The position numbers and the translations under genes were made by a program. The notes beneath the pieces are model-generated. The model was not told the origin of the DNA. It made no database searches and saw only the letters and a list, made by a program, of their open reading frames with translations. From positions 1 to 64,000 of the forward strand of contig LDWW01000016.1 in assembly GCA_001045525.1 (NCBI GenBank): a stretch of 64,000 nt of DNA, given 5' to 3'. The stretch comes from Chitinispirillum alkaliphilum. GTDB lineage: Bacteria > Fibrobacterota > Chitinivibrionia > Chitinivibrionales > Chitinispirillaceae. Below, piece after piece: positions 9,601 through 16,907 of this stretch (positions are counted from its first letter, which is position 1; the number at the start of each line of letters is the position of its first letter).

Positions 9601-10773
9601 GTATAGGTATCCCTGAGCCTTTAATGCAAAAAGCATGGCTGAGTTACCCTCCAGACGCGGAGCTCTGAAACCTACAGGACGGGTATAACCGGAAGTTCCT
9701 GAAAGATAGGTGTCATACTGTTCAAGTGAGAGCCTAAGGAGTCCCTCCCAGGCGTTCTGAGAGATAAATCGACCCGCATACATTGTCCAGCCACGGGTCT
9801 GGGCTGTATGCCCTACAGGCTGACCGAAACTCTCAGATTCGCGAAAAGTACCCCATGGGGTTACGTTTTCATCTGTGGCGTTGAACCCTTCGTTACCCCA
9901 TCTGCCAAAACCCATCTCCTGGTTCCAGGTGTTATTGTGTAATGGATTGTCACCTGGAAGCGGCGAGTTACTCTCCATGTGGTCGATAGTATGGTCTGCA
10001 ATTTCATGCCCTGCTTCAATAGCCTGCTTTACCACAGCAACAAGCTGGTTTGGCTGAATGTCGTAAGAACCCTGACTGGAACCGATACCCATCTCCCTAC
10101 CCCAGGAAACTGCAATTCTGTCGTGATCTCTGCTTTCATGGGATGAAGGAACAAAATACCCGAACTTACTTTCTCTCGAAGTCCACTCAGCACCCCAGGT
10201 GTCTACAAAGAGACCTGACAGCATACTGAAAGTAAACCTGATGTTTGAACCGTCGGGATTGGTTCTTGAGCGGCTGCCGCCACCGGTAGATGCAGGGCCT
10301 CGATTTTCCCAGCCTGATGTGTTTACCTGGGGATTACCCTCACTGCCGTGAACCCACCTGTTTGACTGGTACAATGTACCCTGAAAACCAACTATAGTGC
10401 CGGGCGGATACTCTGTATCAGCATCAAAAGTCGGATAACCAGGATCAGCCTGACCACCGGCGAGAGTACTTAAAGCCCAGGACAAACCCATTTCCCCAGC
10501 CTCAATACTAAGACCACAGGCAGAAGCCTGCTGACCCACAAACCCTGAATTTTGCCAGTTTGCCTCAGCAACCCTTGGGTCCGGTTCAAACTGGGTTCCG
10601 GACAACCCAGAATACGCATTGTCGTCGAAATTGAAGACAATGTACTGATTTACCTCACTTGGACTCTTTCCCCCCGGGGGCATGTGTGAAGGGAAAGCAT
10701 AATCACTGCTGTTTGCATATCTGAAAAACAAAATTACAAAAACGAGTAGTAATGTACAGTATTTGTTAAACAC
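6607..10773 (-). CDS. Giant secreted polysaccharide deacetylase-like protein with inserted chitin-binding-like module and MBG repeats
   Basis: A 1388-residue exported protein. A signal peptide covers residues 1-22. The NodB-like deacetylase region shows motif 1 (FNFDDN, D50/D51), motif 2 (HTIDH, H261/H265) and motif 3 (GFRAPR, near 369-373), the metal-binding and catalytic elements of CE4 polysaccharide/chitin deacetylases. Between motifs 1 and 2, residues about 121-158 look like a CBM5/12-type chitin-binding module (YPPGTIVGFQGTLYQ, W155). Downstream are a beta-sandwich region (about 640-780), an Fn3-like domain (785-880), an Ig-like domain (880-962), three near-identical 77-residue MBG repeats plus one diverged (966-1270), and a T9SS/FlgD-like C-terminal domain. 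Inference: a surface-displayed or secreted chitin-modifying protein. Whether the deacetylase is active is uncertain, because motif 3 has Arg where many family members have Tyr. Confidence 0.85.
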   Translation of the reverse strand: MFNKYCTLLLVFVILFFRYANSSDYAFPSHMPPGGKSPSEVNQYIVFNFDDNAYSGLSGTQFEPDPRVAEANWQNSGFVGQQASACGLSIEAGEMGLSWALSTLAGGQADPGYPTFDADTEYPPGTIVGFQGTLYQSNRWVHGSEGNPQVNTSGWENRGPASTGGGSRSRTNPDGSNIRFTFSMLSGLFVDTWGAEWTSRESKFGYFVPSSHESRDHDRIAVSWGREMGIGSSQGSYDIQPNQLVAVVKQAIEAGHEIADHTIDHMESNSPLPGDNPLHNNTWNQEMGFGRWGNEGFNATDENVTPWGTFRESESFGQPVGHTAQTRGWTMYAGRFISQNAWEGLLRLSLEQYDTYLSGTSGYTRPVGFRAPRLEGNSAMLFALKAQGYLYDCSVEAGYEPNMDGTNAPWPFTTDNGIPNKAYQISAGWGKTHDHERGHHGHPYDSAPAGLWQLPVQVMVVPENLRDQVWVNHARIRSASPDGQFRNTQDSLDTYNSFIDDGKIIGFDFNMLILWGMTAHTWLETMKHNLELRMNNNKAPLLYGANTDYYTPIYDHATLLEDFNRSSYGLVVTEGWNTWVDRRDAMEGFVDWAVAQGAYFVDGVTLIEKIREMQQNEVFGEESDLLSEWNFQTDDLESGSSVASFTGVLDNATVTVSERSGEKIPNPSYITTFPAGELSKLTHISLNYKTSAPLSLRLVRSNGDAWEVILANMVDRFVESGRIPINAFKPDWYAEHNDPLDPGEINSIQIKLITDSNVSQIHSLSLAEIKLYGAEITIEEPVLEIADPVITDEKQTSARVSANLLQLGTTNPLSHGFAWSTEQYPTISNDTIDIGTVSETGIFSSVLTDLTPGTLYYVRAYAIDSKGTTYSSQVSFTTVKEDQNITFGTLQSVVYGEPSFELTASSTSGLPLTFTSSNSSVASVDGVRVTIHNAGSTMITASQEGNSNFNPAESIARELLVKKRAISVTADFQTKVYGDEDPELSFVITDGSLVGEDALSGSLSWDEGESVGEYKIHQNTLGAGSNYNLTFTEGVLEVVPRDLTIEADFQTKVYGDEDPELSFVITDGSLVGEDALSGSLSRDEGESVGEYKISQNTLGAGSNYNLTFTEGVLEIVPRDLTIEADFQTKVYGDEDPELSFVITDGSLVGEDALSGSLFREEGESVGEYKISQNTLTGGLNYNIEYRENVLRVIPKQLIITACDKSKVQGETDPDFTVTYKGFVFDDDSTAVSNLRIIREEGELPGIYQIVPFRATAPNYVISFVNGTLTIELQTFIFNRTPRNRSGNSENGIRIVSNPVRRYENQAEFRVVTDGNADIKISVYDNNGNLINQQGWVGQPRNSQNPFVWDLRTIQGTRVSTGSYLIVAQVRSQATGRIEIYRAILGVQR
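7186..7878 (-). repeat. Three tandem 231-bp MBG-domain repeats
   Basis: In-frame direct repeats of exactly 231 bases (77 codons) at 7878-7648, 7647-7417 and 7416-7186 encode almost the same sequence (KVYGDEDPELSF near the start of each). Copies 1 and 2 are almost identical in DNA; copy 3 diverges at its 3' end. A fourth, strongly diverged copy follows in the protein. High DNA identity points to recent duplication or gene conversion. Confidence 0.92.
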
Positions 10774-11141
10774 TACATTCCCCTGTTTTGATGATGGACA
10801 ATAACAAATATTTATCTATTATAAATCAGGAATTTGGTGCCCGGAAACCGTAACCGGTTTTGATCTCATAATACCGGCATAATATAAAACATACCCCGCC
10901 TAAGGTGTAAAGTACTCAATTATTTACTTTGAATGGTTTATCCCCGGAATACCTTCCCCACTTTTTACATTTTTTGAATATTGATTTGGGTGGATTGTTT
11001 TATATTGAAATGTTAATCTGAAATAATTTATATCTTTTACTTTCAATATAAAGTAATATTACTGTACTGTTTATTAAAACAAAAATATTCGTTTGTAAGG
11101 AGCACCGGATCTGCAGGCTCCTTAATACTGAGGATAGAATT
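10774..11141. other. Divergent intergenic region between deacetylase and FISUMP genes
   Basis: 368 AT-rich bases between the two start codons. On the minus strand a TATAAT-like -10 lies in the segment around 10818-10823, but no good -35 is visible. A long inverted repeat (10999-11052) sits on the FISUMP side. Nothing else was recognised. Confidence 0.5.
10999..11052. promoter_or_regulatory. 12-bp perfect inverted repeat, possible operator
   Basis: Arms tttatattgaaa (10999-11010) and tttcaatataaa (11041-11052) are perfect inverted complements separated by 30 bases. It lies about 90 bases before the start of the FISUMP lipoprotein. The spacing of arm centres is about four helical turns, which would suit two dimer contacts on one face of the DNA. 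Regulatory function is inference. Confidence 0.45.
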
Positions 11142-13160
11142 GTGAAAACAAAAAAATTGATGATAGTAATCCTTTCATTATCGGTGGTTCCTTTTTTTCT
11201 CTGCACACAGGAAAATGTTCTCTCCCCTGGCGGGGTATCAATTTCAACCTCGGTTACATGGACAAGTGAGGGCAAACCAATTTATCCCCGTGGTGTTGCA
11301 GAAGTTGAGGTAAAAATAACAATAGATGAGAACACTACCCTTGAGGACAGAGCATTATTCAGCCGCGGTCGCATTGAGATTGATAAGGTTCCTAACAATT
11401 CACTCATCTCGATTACTCTGAATGGATATTGTTTAGAAGGTAATCTTCTATTCAGAGGACAACGCAACAATGTCAGGGTTGGCTCTACTGATCTAACTGT
11501 CAGAATTGAAGCAGAAGAGGTTACTGCCAATGCCCCCGATTCGTTCCGGGGAACAATTACCTCAGATAAGCACATTCGGCTTAACTGGTCAGAAGGCGGC
11601 CCGAATAAAACTGGTATTTCTCTTTACCGAAGGCTGATACAAAAAAGCGAAAGTGACCAGGCACAGCTTCAGGAAGAGTTCGAGACATTGGTTTCGTTCA
11701 TATCAAAGGAAGTTCTCTCCTACACAGATGAAACCGGGTATCGCTCAGGAAGGGTATTTGAGTATAAGATTCACTCCCGTAACCAGGCCGGAGAATCCCC
11801 CCTCTATGCAGTCTGTACAGTCTCGATCCCACCTGACACCTTCACTGTTTCATTCCAATCTGATCACGGAGACGCAATACCCCCTCAGTCTATCACTGAT
11901 GGCGGGCTGGTCAGCAGACCGACCGACCCCGAAAAAACCGGGTATCGATTTAAAGATTGGTTTACAGACATAGATGGTACAGTTGCGTGGGATTTCTCGC
12001 ATAAGAAGGTCTCTCAGGATACCACGCTCTATGCCCTGTGGGATCTTATACATTATGAAATAACATACAGACTTTATGATGGTGTAAACAGCAAGAACAA
12101 CTTTCAGTACTACACCATACACACCGAAACTATTGTTCTTGAAGATCCAACCCGCGGAGAGGACCAGTTTGGTGGATGGTTTCTTGATAGTTCTTATAAT
12201 ACAGCCATATACCAGATTGAAAAGGGTACCCTAGGTGACATTACCCTTTTTGCAAAATGGATCGAACCTGTCGATAGTTTTACAGTTACCTTTAAAAACT
12301 CTGGTGAAAGCTCAGTTCCTCAACAACGCATTGCATCCGGTGAAAAGATCTCACAACCTTCAGTCCCGGCTTCAGACGGATTTACATTTGGCGGGTGGTA
12401 CAGCGATTCGAACTTTATCAACCCATGGCATTTTACTTCCGATACTGTAAAAGAAGATATGAAGTTGTTTGCAAAATGGGATCCGGTCAGAACTGGAACC
12501 GTCAAAGATATAGATGGCAATGAGTATGCAACCATTGTCATTGGAAATCAGGAGTGGACAGTGCAGAATATCAGAACTGTGACCTTTTCCGACGGCACTC
12601 CTATTGCCCACATTACAAGTGACACAGAATGGAAAAACAGTGCAACCCCGGCGTATTGCTTTTACAACAACACCGAAGATCAAGATGACGTTGTAAGATT
12701 TGGTGCACTGTACAACTGGCATGTTGTTGATCCTGAAAACGAAAAAAATATTGCTCCTGAGGGATGGAGGGTTCCAACAAACAGCGACTGGAACACATTA
12801 AGAGACTACCTGATTAACGCAGGATTCAATTGGGACAACACAACAGGCTCTAATCTAATAGGAAAGGCTATGGCATACCGCAGCAGCTGGAAATCAAGCT
12901 CTGCAGAAGGTAATGTCGGCAATATCCAGGATGAAAACAACCGCTCCGGTTGGTCTGGGGAAGCAGGTGGTGTTCGGAGCAGCAGTTACGGACATTTCCA
13001 CAGGTTTGAACAGAAAGGGGCATGGTGGAGCAGCACCGAATTCAATGGCTCTGATGATGCATATTCCAGGGAGCTTAATTACAACAGCAGGTCGCTCAAC
13101 ACCGGTATAACAGATAAACACAGCGGACTTTCAGTTCGTCTTATCCGTAATGTTGACTAA
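11142..13160 (+). CDS. Surface lipoprotein with InlB-type repeats and FISUMP C-terminal domain
   Basis: A 672-residue protein starting at GTG with GAGGAT just upstream. The signal peptide ends in FFLC (Cys21), an atypical lipobox. Next come a beta domain, an Fn3-like domain (about 120-225) and three Listeria-Bacteroides InlB-type B-repeats (about 229-445; GWY/DWF and LFAKW/LYALW motifs). The C-terminal 220 residues (TVKDIDGNEYATIVIGNQEW, ALYNW, GWRVPTNSDW, WWSSTE, LSVRLIRN) match the Fibrobacter succinogenes major paralogous domain. That family is a strong taxonomic pointer; its biochemical role is not known. Inference: cell-surface adhesion or substrate contact. It is divergent from the deacetylase gene. 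Confidence 0.9.
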   Translation: MKTKKLMIVILSLSVVPFFLCTQENVLSPGGVSISTSVTWTSEGKPIYPRGVAEVEVKITIDENTTLEDRALFSRGRIEIDKVPNNSLISITLNGYCLEGNLLFRGQRNNVRVGSTDLTVRIEAEEVTANAPDSFRGTITSDKHIRLNWSEGGPNKTGISLYRRLIQKSESDQAQLQEEFETLVSFISKEVLSYTDETGYRSGRVFEYKIHSRNQAGESPLYAVCTVSIPPDTFTVSFQSDHGDAIPPQSITDGGLVSRPTDPEKTGYRFKDWFTDIDGTVAWDFSHKKVSQDTTLYALWDLIHYEITYRLYDGVNSKNNFQYYTIHTETIVLEDPTRGEDQFGGWFLDSSYNTAIYQIEKGTLGDITLFAKWIEPVDSFTVTFKNSGESSVPQQRIASGEKISQPSVPASDGFTFGGWYSDSNFINPWHFTSDTVKEDMKLFAKWDPVRTGTVKDIDGNEYATIVIGNQEWTVQNIRTVTFSDGTPIAHITSDTEWKNSATPAYCFYNNTEDQDDVVRFGALYNWHVVDPENEKNIAPEGWRVPTNSDWNTLRDYLINAGFNWDNTTGSNLIGKAMAYRSSWKSSSAEGNVGNIQDENNRSGWSGEAGGVRSSSYGHFHRFEQKGAWWSSTEFNGSDDAYSRELNYNSRSLNTGITDKHSGLSVRLIRNVD

Positions 13161-13264
13161 ACTATTTGAATACCACTAAACCGAGGTTGTGACCTGAACC
13201 ATACTTACAATTACAAGGGTCCTTTAACTATTTACTGCTGAGTGGTATCGGCTCTGCCCTATGC

Positions 13265-13275
13265 GGGGGGGGGGG
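13265..13275. repeat. Homopolymeric G11 tract
   Basis: Eleven consecutive G residues in a short spacer between two convergent genes. Long G tracts are prone to slippage and are used for phase variation when placed in promoters or coding starts. Here it lies downstream of both neighbours, so an effect would have to act on transcript ends. Confidence 0.9.
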
Positions 13276-13368
13276 AGCATTTATGTAAGCTCTGCTCAAA
13301 CTGAACATTTGACAATGTGTGAAGAAACTCTTTGTATAGGACAAGAAATGCCAATTTATGAATTGCTG

Positions 13369-14157
13369 TCAATAAGTCTGTAAATCCAACCGATGTGCAT
13401 GTTTTTCACGTTCACGGCTTTCTGTTATTGCAATCGACAAAGAATCCTCTGGAGCGACTTTTAATAAAACTTCTGAGAGGCCTAATTTGTAGGTTTCGTT
13501 CAGATTAAGACTTGGTTGCAAATAATGTTTTACAATTGATACAAACTCATCTCTTGGCAGATAATCTCCCCATAACGAATCATATGCTTCCGGAGAATGT
13601 ATCTGTTCAAAATAGGCAAGAGCAGCATACCTGGAGGGCCAGACAGGCGGACGTCCCATGAAGGAGAAATTGAGTAAATGTACTCTTTCGGGATCCCGAT
13701 TTTTACCTGCTGAAAAGGCAGCTGCACTATACCTTTCAAAAGGTATCTTAGATTTATCCCTAACGCTTCTAATCATATTTATAGTTTCAACATGTTCAAA
13801 ATCATGAATCAGGTTTTCCACTTCCCGATGGAATGATTCTGTTAAAGGGAAAATGTTTCGTGTCGCTTCTGTGTAATATCCGTTAAACAAAAAACTCCAG
13901 AACAGCACAGCAACTAAATGTAAACCTGTTTCAAAGGAGTAGCGAAATTTCCTGGCAGAAGCTGTTTTTTTCAGATTTTTTCTGAGTATAAAGCTCCAGA
14001 TTGGAGAGATCAAGAATATTGACAAAAACACACCACCAGCTATTGCTATCATTGACTTTTCCCAAAACCACTGTTCCAAATAACAAATTGCATATCCGGT
14101 AAATGTGATAAAGGTAAGAAGAATCAAAAAAATTAAATAGCGAAATACTTTTTTCAT
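13369..14157 (-). CDS. Membrane protein of unknown family, paralogue of the gene at 15119-15868
   Basis: 262 residues from the chosen start. Three hydrophobic segments (about residues 4-24, 34-53 and 75-93) precede a hydrophilic C-terminal domain. It shares long similarity with the protein at 15119-15868: FPLxESFHxxVExxI, IPFERYSAxAFSA, VWPSxxAxLA and SPxxYDSLWG, then KHYLQPxLNL. The open frame extends to 14223, but AAAGGA lies 6-7 bases before the ATG at 14157 and the paralogue starts identically (MKKVF). I recognise no known family. It is the last gene of a leftward three-gene set, 75 bases after the middle gene. Confidence 0.75.
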   Translation of the reverse strand: MKKVFRYLIFLILLTFITFTGYAICYLEQWFWEKSMIAIAGGVFLSIFLISPIWSFILRKNLKKTASARKFRYSFETGLHLVAVLFWSFLFNGYYTEATRNIFPLTESFHREVENLIHDFEHVETINMIRSVRDKSKIPFERYSAAAFSAGKNRDPERVHLLNFSFMGRPPVWPSRYAALAYFEQIHSPEAYDSLWGDYLPRDEFVSIVKHYLQPSLNLNETYKLGLSEVLLKVAPEDSLSIAITESREREKHAHRLDLQTY

Positions 14158-14232
14158 TTTCATTCCTTTGCAGATATTAGTTCCGATCAGATTGTTTTTT
14201 ATTATACCTGCTGTTTGTGCCATTCTTTTCTT

Positions 14233-15099
14233 TTAATTTAACAGGCTCCAATTGCGCATGGAATTTCGCTCATACCAGTCATTATCAAACTGATAAACAA
14301 TCTTTTCAATTACGTTATGTATCACTGAAGTATGATAAGGACAAAATGGTTCCCCCGTATAGTAAGCGATGAAGTTTCTCACTGTGTTTCCCACTTTTTC
14401 AAGTGTTTCTCCATCAGTATCACTGTCCAGTATACGGGCAATCTCTATATAAAGCTCAGGATTATAATAATAGGTGTTTCCCCCGTATAACTCTATCAGT
14501 TTTTCTTCGTTATTCTGAACAATTTTTGAAGCTAAAAAATTCATCCGGGCCAAGTCTTTGAAAATCTTATCATAAACAGTGGACCATTTAATTCCATCAA
14601 CATATTCATCCGTGTTTGGAAGTAAAACAGTAAAAAGCCAGGCCAGATTTCTGGAAGCAGGATTTGGCGCACATAAATCGAAAATGTAATAACTTTGATA
14701 GAAGTCTTGGGGTATAGCGGTTGTTTCTTCCCAAAACGATACAAGCTCCCTTTGACCGGTAATATCTTTGCCAAAGGTTTGTGCAAGAGCATATAGAATC
14801 CATTTTGGTGCCGGTACCCTTCGCCAGAAATAGTTTTCTGCAGGTCTTAGGTGACGTCCATATACCTCAATAGAATAATCACTTTGCTGCGACAGTACAG
14901 TATCGGGCATGTTGTTGAAAAACGCTTCGAAAAATCTGGAACGAAAGGTATCTGACTTCGCCAGAATTTCGATTCTTTCCGGAACCGAAATATTTTCTTG
15001 TCTGGAAATCTGGATATATTCCTGGTATAATTGAACAGGAGAAGTAAGGCTGACATTACTCAGCTTGTTATCAGCCAGTCTGATGAGAGAATCCATCAT
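14233..15099 (-). CDS. Unknown protein between two membrane-protein paralogues; possibly continuous with the upstream ORF
   Basis: About 288 residues from ATG 15099 (a second ATG follows at once). It is mostly hydrophilic, Tyr/Phe-rich, with no signal peptide or membrane segment, and I recognise no domain. No good ribosome binding site precedes the ATG. The same frame is open upstream to 15168, through the 3' end of the preceding gene, and there encodes REREK, matching the REREKHAH tail of the paralogue at 13369-14157. This suggests either that it was once joined to the upstream gene, that it is expressed by frameshifting at the A8 run, or that it is translated by reinitiation 20 bases after the upstream stop. 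Confidence 0.65.
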   Translation of the reverse strand: MMDSLIRLADNKLSNVSLTSPVQLYQEYIQISRQENISVPERIEILAKSDTFRSRFFEAFFNNMPDTVLSQQSDYSIEVYGRHLRPAENYFWRRVPAPKWILYALAQTFGKDITGQRELVSFWEETTAIPQDFYQSYYIFDLCAPNPASRNLAWLFTVLLPNTDEYVDGIKWSTVYDKIFKDLARMNFLASKIVQNNEEKLIELYGGNTYYYNPELYIEIARILDSDTDGETLEKVGNTVRNFIAYYTGEPFCPYHTSVIHNVIEKIVYQFDNDWYERNSMRNWSLLN

Positions 15100-15118
15100 T
15101 TGTGTGTTTTTTTCTCTT

Positions 15119-15868
15119 TCACGTTTTTTTTCGTATTGCAACGGAAAAAGAATCTTGCGGACAAACATTCAGCATAGCTTCCATAAGGACATCTCTATGT
15201 TTTTGTTTCAGGTTCAGATGTGGCTGCAAATAGTGTTTGGCAATAGAGGCAAACTCATCTTTTGACAGATGTTTTCCCCATAACGAATCATATGTATCAG
15301 GAGAATCCATCTTTTTAAGATGGGCAAGAACAGCGTGATCAGATGGCCAAACACTATGGATACCATAGAAAAAACCTGTTCTGGAAAAATTCTCGTCATC
15401 TAATTTTCTGGCCGCTGAAAATGCAGTTGCACTGTATCGCTCAAAAGGTATTCTGGAAGGGTTCTTGATATTCCTGAGCCGTTCTATAATACCATTTGCA
15501 TTACGATCCTGTATCATCCTTTCTACGTTCTGGTGAAATGATTCACCGAGAGGGAACATGTTATACCTTGCTACTATATATAAATCGTTATCCCACATTA
15601 CAGGTATTGACCATATCAGTATAATAGTTGAATGGAAACTTATTTCAATTGAGTAGCGCAGAATCCTGGCGGAAAGTTTTTCCCTGAAATTGGTTCTGAG
15701 TATATTGCTCCATATGGGAGAGGTTAAAAATATCGATAAAAGCATTACACCTACTACTACCCATCCAACACTACTATAAAACACGTCTTTATAGTAAAGA
15801 GAAAATACGGTACCTATTATGAAGATGGTAAGGAGTATAAACTTTGTATAGTGGAAAACTTTCTTCAT
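15119..15868 (-). CDS. Membrane protein of unknown family, first gene of the cassette, ends at an A8 run
   Basis: 249 residues from the second of two adjacent ATGs, chosen because AAAGGG lies 7 bases upstream and the paralogue starts the same way (MKKVF). It has three hydrophobic segments in the first 95 residues, then a hydrophilic domain with the motifs shared with the 13369-14157 protein. Its C-terminus (SVAIRKKT) is cut short relative to the paralogue: the frame hits TGA just after a run of eight A (15124-15131). Removing one A would continue the frame into the next gene through REREK. Function unknown. Confidence 0.75.
   Translation of the reverse strand: MKKVFHYTKFILLTIFIIGTVFSLYYKDVFYSSVGWVVVGVMLLSIFLTSPIWSNILRTNFREKLSARILRYSIEISFHSTIILIWSIPVMWDNDLYIVARYNMFPLGESFHQNVERMIQDRNANGIIERLRNIKNPSRIPFERYSATAFSAARKLDDENFSRTGFFYGIHSVWPSDHAVLAHLKKMDSPDTYDSLWGKHLSKDEFASIAKHYLQPHLNLKQKHRDVLMEAMLNVCPQDSFSVAIRKKT
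15124..15131 (-). other. A8 slippery run at the junction of two overlapping frames
   Basis: On the coding (minus) strand eight A lie between cg and cgtga. With eight A the upstream gene stops four bases later; with seven A it continues in the downstream frame for about 300 more residues. Poly-A runs of this length can cause transcriptional slippage. It could also be a mutation or a sequencing/assembly error. Confidence 0.6.
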
Positions 15869-16163
15869 CATTCATCCCTTTACAGAATCAGTTTATTTCA
15901 GAGTGTGAGTTTCATAAGAAATGTTTTATACAAGAAAATAGTTTGACTGCCACAACTTGTCATCAAGAAATTTCTTAATCTGTTTGCCTTACCCCTAAAA
16001 CCAAACTCTCTTATTCTGTCAGACGGACAAATATATCATGCACAAACATCACACCCCGGAATTTTGTTTATTCCCACTTATTCCAGATTCCTGGTTCATA
16101 AAGGATTACTACTATATTATATTAGCACCAGATATCCCCGACCCGTTTTAATCCGGAGAAATC

Positions 16164-16886
16164 ATGAAAAAAAATTCTGATATCTGCTCCCTTTTTCATA
16201 AATCATTCTCAAAACGGCTCAATACCCTCATAATCTTCTCACTTCTCACCCTCTTGCACTTGTCTGTTGCCCAGAGTTGTGAGCTTACCATAGCGAGGCT
16301 TAGGTATGGGGGAGGAGGCGACTGGTACACAGGCCCTTCAATGCTTCCCAATCTGGTTTCAGCAGCAAGAAACCGAACCGATCTTCCCATTTGCGACACC
16401 AGCGTTGTGGTACAGATCAGTGACCGCAACTTTTTTCATCACCCCTTTATCTTTATGACCGGTCATGGTGAAGTGCGTTTTACTCCCGAAGAGCGACTCA
16501 GACTTCGTAAATACCTTATCGGGGGTGGGTTTCTGTGGGCAGATGACAATTATGGGATGGATGCGTCCTTAAGACGGGAGATCGCTTCACTGTTTCCGGA
16601 AAACCCACTGGTTGAAATCCCATCCGATCACCCCATATACAGCAGTTTCTATGAACTGCCGGGTCTGCCAAAGATTCATGAACACGACGGAGAGCCCGCG
16701 CAGGGTTTTGGTGTCTTTTTTGAAGGCAGAATGGTTTTGTATTATTCCTACAGTGCCGATATCGGAAATGGCATGGAGGATCTCAGGGTTCACAATGTAG
16801 GGGAAAAACTCCATGAAAAGGCTCTTCGCATGGGAGTAAATGTAGTGTACTGGTTTTTCAAGGGTGAAGGTTCCACCCGCAATTAG
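16164..16886 (+). CDS. DUF4159 domain-containing exported protein
   Basis: 240 residues. An N-terminal hydrophobic segment (about 20-37) ending in VAQS looks like a signal peptide. The mature part matches DUF4159: IARLRYGGGGDWYTGPS near its start, then a flavodoxin/GATase-like core with MTGHGEVRFTPEE, GGGFLWADDNYG and a C-terminal MGVNVVYWFF. In many Bacteroidetes and Gemmatimonadetes genomes DUF4159 genes lie in MoxR/DUF58/DUF4175 clusters of unknown envelope function, and here the DUF4175 gene follows after 21 bases. The start ATG has CCGGAG about 7 bases upstream. Confidence 0.88.
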   Translation: MKKNSDICSLFHKSFSKRLNTLIIFSLLTLLHLSVAQSCELTIARLRYGGGGDWYTGPSMLPNLVSAARNRTDLPICDTSVVVQISDRNFFHHPFIFMTGHGEVRFTPEERLRLRKYLIGGGFLWADDNYGMDASLRREIASLFPENPLVEIPSDHPIYSSFYELPGLPKIHEHDGEPAQGFGVFFEGRMVLYYSYSADIGNGMEDLRVHNVGEKLHEKALRMGVNVVYWFFKGEGSTRN

Positions 16887-16907
16887 CTGATAAAAAGGTT
16901 TGCAGAA

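Noticed and set aside
13161-13368. Phase-variable promoter at the G11 tract
   Set aside because: The tract lies downstream of both flanking genes, which converge here, so it cannot be in their promoters.
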